A stretch of 63,225 nt of DNA from Gemmatimonadales bacterium. Lineage in GTDB: Bacteria; Gemmatimonadota; Gemmatimonadetes; Longimicrobiales; Gaopeijiaceae. Location of the stretch: positions 1 through 63,225 of the forward strand of contig REED01000159.1 of NCBI GenBank assembly GCA_007695225.1. The letters are read 5' to 3'. The notes under the pieces were generated by a model. It saw nothing but the letters and a program-made list of their open reading frames with translations. It made no database searches and had not been told where the DNA came from. The first letter of the stretch is position 1. The number at the start of each line of letters is the position of its first letter. The position numbers and the translations under genes were made by a program. Positions 60,936 to 63,225 of the stretch are shown here, one piece after another.

Positions 60936-61832
60936 TCATTGGGTCCGCCCCGGGGCCGAGACGGACGGGCCCCACGCGTCTCCCAGCCAGAGGGCGGGAG
61001 CGCGGGGAAAGGTATGGTCGGAGAAGGGCTGGAACGCTCCGGCCTCCTGGAAGTGCATGTAATGGACCACCTGCACCCGTTCCTCGGAGATCCGGATCAC
61101 ATTGAAGGAATTCTTCGCCTGCTCCCGGGCTCGTCCCCGCCGGGAGGTGCTGGTGCCACTCTGGACGATGATGATCCCACGCCCCCGATCAGCGCCCGGA
61201 TAGACATCCAGGGAATTCCCGATATACGCCCGGTGGAGGTGCCCCCCCAAAACCATCTGCACGCCCATCCCCTTGAAGGCGTCCAGGATCTGCTTGGCCC
61301 GAGGAAGGGGCGAGTCCCCCTCATAGTCCGGCGCCGGGGCCAGGTGGTGATGGGCCACCACCGTCTTCATGTCACCGGGAGGGGCCTCGGCGAAGGCGGC
61401 CCGGGCGAAATCGAGCTGCTCCGGGCGAATCCGCCCATTCACGATGGCCCGGCGGGGGGCCGCCGAGTTCAGGGCCACCACCGTCAGGCCAGGAATCCGG
61501 GTCACCGTGTCCAGCTCGGCGTGGATGTGTTCCCTGTAGTTCCGGTAGGGGGTGAAGATCCGCTCCATCACCCGGTACAGCGGAACGTCATGGTTGCCGG
61601 GGGTCACTACGAGCGGGGCCCCGACCCGTTCCGCGAACCGGTCCAGGTAAGCACGGGCGGCCCGGTATTCCTCCACCTTGGCCCGCTGGGTGAAATCCCC
61701 GGAGAAGACGACCAGATCCGGTCCAATCTCCTCCGCCCGCGCCAGGAGGGCCTCCGCCATCTCCGGGAAGTGGGGCTTCCCGAAGTGGAGATCGGACCCG
61801 TGGAGGACGGTGATCCTCGCGCCAGACTTCAT
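60936..61832 (-). CDS. Calcineurin-like metallophosphoesterase
   Basis: 298 aa. The five family motifs are present in order: HGSDLHFG near 10, VVFSGDFTQRA near 41, VTPGNHDVP near 75, VVAHHHLAP near 156 and LGGHLHRAY near 195. It is similar in layout to cyclic-nucleotide phosphodiesterase/UDP-diacylglucosamine-hydrolase-like enzymes; the substrate is unknown. It starts in an ATGA overlap with the tsaD stop and is 56 nt upstream of tamA, so it could serve envelope biogenesis, but this is only positional. Confidence 0.9.
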   Translation of the reverse strand: MKSGARITVLHGSDLHFGKPHFPEMAEALLARAEEIGPDLVVFSGDFTQRAKVEEYRAARAYLDRFAERVGAPLVVTPGNHDVPLYRVMERIFTPYRNYREHIHAELDTVTRIPGLTVVALNSAAPRRAIVNGRIRPEQLDFARAAFAEAPPGDMKTVVAHHHLAPAPDYEGDSPLPRAKQILDAFKGMGVQMVLGGHLHRAYIGNSLDVYPGADRGRGIIIVQSGTSTSRRGRAREQAKNSFNVIRISEERVQVVHYMHFQEAGAFQPFSDHTFPRAPALWLGDAWGPSVSAPGRTQ

Positions 61833-62878
61833 GCGCCCTCGATCCCCGGGAAGGCGAGGCCTGGGAAGGCCAGGGCCGAGTCGGCGGTAAGCTCCGGTGC
61901 CGCCATGTCACCCCGGTGGAAGCGAAAGTGGGCCGCACGGGCCACCATGGCCCCGTTGTCCACCGCCAGGCGCGGGGAGCTCACGAAGACCTTCCCCCCG
62001 GACCCCAGGCGGCGGGCCATCTCTTCCCGGAGGCTCCGATTCGCCGAGACCCCCCCGCCCAGGAGAACCCGGTCGCACCCGGTGAACTCCACGGCCCGGA
62101 GGGTCTTGGACACCAGGGTGTCCACCACCGCGTCCTGGAAGGCGGCGGCCATATGGGGGCGCTCTTCCGCCAGCGTCCCCTCTTCCTGGAGTTGTGCCAC
62201 CCGGGTGGCCACCGCCGTCTTGAGTCCGGAGAAGGAGACGTCGAAGAAGTCCGGATCGCCCGGAAGCTGGTTCCCCCGGAGCATGGGTCGAGGCATGCGG
62301 TGTCGGGCGGGGTCTCCGTCCCGGGAAAGGCGTTCCACGTGGGGGCCGCCGGGATACGGAAGATCCAGGAGCTTGGCCACCTTGTCATATGCTTCACCGG
62401 CAGCATCGTCCCGGGTCTGCCCCAGAAGGCGATAGTGGCCCCATGCCTCGGCGTGGATGAGGAGGGTGTGCCCCCCGGAGACCAGGAGGGCGACGAAGGG
62501 AGGCTCGGCCCCAGGATCCTCGAGGGAGGGGGCGAAGAGGTGGGCTTCCATGTGATGGACCGCCACCAGCGGCCGATCCAGGGCGAAGGCCGCGCCCTTG
62601 GCCCAGCTCACCCCCACGAGAAGAGCACCGATGAGACCGGGTCCCGCAGTGACACCGAACACGTCCACCTGGTCAAGGGAGAGCTCCGCCTGTGCAAGCG
62701 TCTCCCGGACCACGTCGTCCACCACGGCCAGGTGAGCCCGGGCCGCCAACTCCGGGACCACACCGCCCCAGATCTCGTGGACATCCTGGGAGAGGATGAC
62801 ATGCCCCAGGAGCTCCCGCCCCCCCTTGAGAAGGGCTGCGGAGGTCTCATCGCAGGAGGTCTCGAGTCCCAGCACCAT
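61829..62878 (-). CDS. tsaD: tRNA N6-adenosine threonylcarbamoyltransferase
   Basis: 349 aa ASKHA-fold enzyme. It transfers threonylcarbamoyl to A37 of ANN-decoding tRNAs with TsaB/TsaE. Motifs: VLGLETSCDETSAAL at 2-16, metal His pair VAVHHMEAHL near 110, VALLVSGGHTLLI near 134 and LLGGGVSANRSL near 285. ATG 62878 gives the normal N-terminus and follows GGCGGAG. An in-frame ATG at 62947 overlaps the upstream stop as ATGA and would add 23 unusual residues, so coupling from upstream cannot be excluded. Confidence 0.95.
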   Translation of the reverse strand: MVLGLETSCDETSAALLKGGRELLGHVILSQDVHEIWGGVVPELAARAHLAVVDDVVRETLAQAELSLDQVDVFGVTAGPGLIGALLVGVSWAKGAAFALDRPLVAVHHMEAHLFAPSLEDPGAEPPFVALLVSGGHTLLIHAEAWGHYRLLGQTRDDAAGEAYDKVAKLLDLPYPGGPHVERLSRDGDPARHRMPRPMLRGNQLPGDPDFFDVSFSGLKTAVATRVAQLQEEGTLAEERPHMAAAFQDAVVDTLVSKTLRAVEFTGCDRVLLGGGVSANRSLREEMARRLGSGGKVFVSSPRLAVDNGAMVARAAHFRFHRGDMAAPELTADSALAFPGLAFPGIEGA

Positions 62879-62943
62879 CGTCTCCGCCTGTCCACTCTCC
62901 TTCCCTGTATCCTGCCGACGGGCTCCGTGGGCGACCGGCCCCC

Positions 62944-63225
62944 TCATGGGAATCCCCTCTCTCCCCCGCCCTCTCCCCCGCCTCCGGTCTCACCTCCGTC
63001 CCCACCTTCCTCCTGGTTCTCCGGCGGTCCATCCTCATCCTCGGCCGGATCGGCCTCCAGGCGGCGCACCGTTGCCTCTCCAGGCTCCGGGACCCCCTGG
63101 ACAAGATCAGGAATCCCTTCCAGTCGGAGGGGGAAGTCGGCTTCGTCTCCGGGCTCGGGCCATTCCCGCCCATCGAGATCCACCACCAGCCGCAGGCCGG
63201 TGGGGTCCACCCGTTCCAGGAGGCT
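62944..63225 (-). CDS. C-terminal fragment of an unrecognised protein (5' end beyond window)
   Basis: At least 93 codons, open to the window edge. The visible part has a short ordered stretch (LRLVVDLDGREW, DFPLRLEGIPDLVQGV) and then an acidic Glu/Gly-rich tail that looks disordered. Family unknown. The stop overlaps an in-frame ATG of the tsaD reading frame (ATGA), indicating cotranscription with tsaD. Confidence 0.6.
   Translation of the reverse strand, partial: SLLERVDPTGLRLVVDLDGREWPEPGDEADFPLRLEGIPDLVQGVPEPGEATVRRLEADPAEDEDGPPENQEEGGDGGETGGGGEGGGERGFP

Overview
The window is a dense, high-GC bacterial chromosome segment. About 50 genes are called, most of them on the minus strand. Many neighbours are joined by ATGA or 1-11 nt overlaps. 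The gene content suggests a Gram-negative, strictly bacterial lineage: TamA/TamB-type outer-membrane biogenesis, a TonB-type receptor, many lipoproteins, Tat-exported IorB and PspA. The style (GC-rich, M20/M19 secreted peptidases, isoquinoline-oxidoreductase-like enzyme, many Na+/solute symporters) fits Gemmatimonadota. That assignment is an inference from memory of the phylum, not something proved by a marker gene here. No prophage, integrase, transposase, CRISPR or rRNA was seen.

Layout. 1-5.2 kb: ECF sigma factor, zinc anti-sigma factor and TonB-dependent receptor-like protein in a tightly coupled minus-strand operon, then a secreted M19 dipeptidase cut by the window edge. 5.6-14.4 kb: zinc-ribbon/SH3 membrane protein, SLC13 permease with four RCK_C-like repeats, an internally duplicated membrane protein, a secreted M20 peptidase, and divergent iorA-iorB. 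14.5-24.1 kb: housekeeping block on the minus strand, read in the order trpS, pilT, dapA-like, purA, ffh, rpsP, rimM, trmD, rplS, rnhB, tRNA-Lys. A 280-bp palindromic element is wedged between trmD and rplS. 24.4-25.8 kb: inositol-monophosphatase family gene and a small heat-shock protein.

26.1-48.5 kb is the most interesting part. It gathers a BadF-type sugar kinase, two SSS-family symporters, a NagZ-AmiE fusion lipoprotein, a second NagZ-type lipoprotein, a NamZ-type exo-muramidase, a lactate permease, a D-lactate dehydrogenase and a D-amino-acid aminotransferase. Together these read as a peptidoglycan (muropeptide) salvage island. Enzymes would release MurNAc, GlcNAc and peptides, symporters would import sugars, the kinase would phosphorylate them, and the D-lactate and D-alanine by-products would be handled by LldP/LdhA and Dat. 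A MurNAc-6-phosphate etherase (MurQ) is not in the window. The island is interrupted by two plus-strand VapBC-type toxin-antitoxin pairs, an orphan TRAP-type binding lipoprotein and an unknown lipoprotein. The lactate permease gene carries an in-frame 156-bp palindromic insertion.

48.5-63.2 kb: PspA with a YbjN-like partner, uvrA (whose conserved N-terminus begins upstream of any ATG/GTG/TTG), htpX, tamB, tamA, a metallophosphoesterase, tsaD and a partial unknown gene.

Two themes recur. First, long perfect inverted repeats bounded by palindromic tetranucleotides (CTAG, GTAC) look like small mobile palindromes, one of them tolerated inside a coding sequence. Second, short tandem repeats in codon multiples sit at the extreme N-terminus of several exported proteins.
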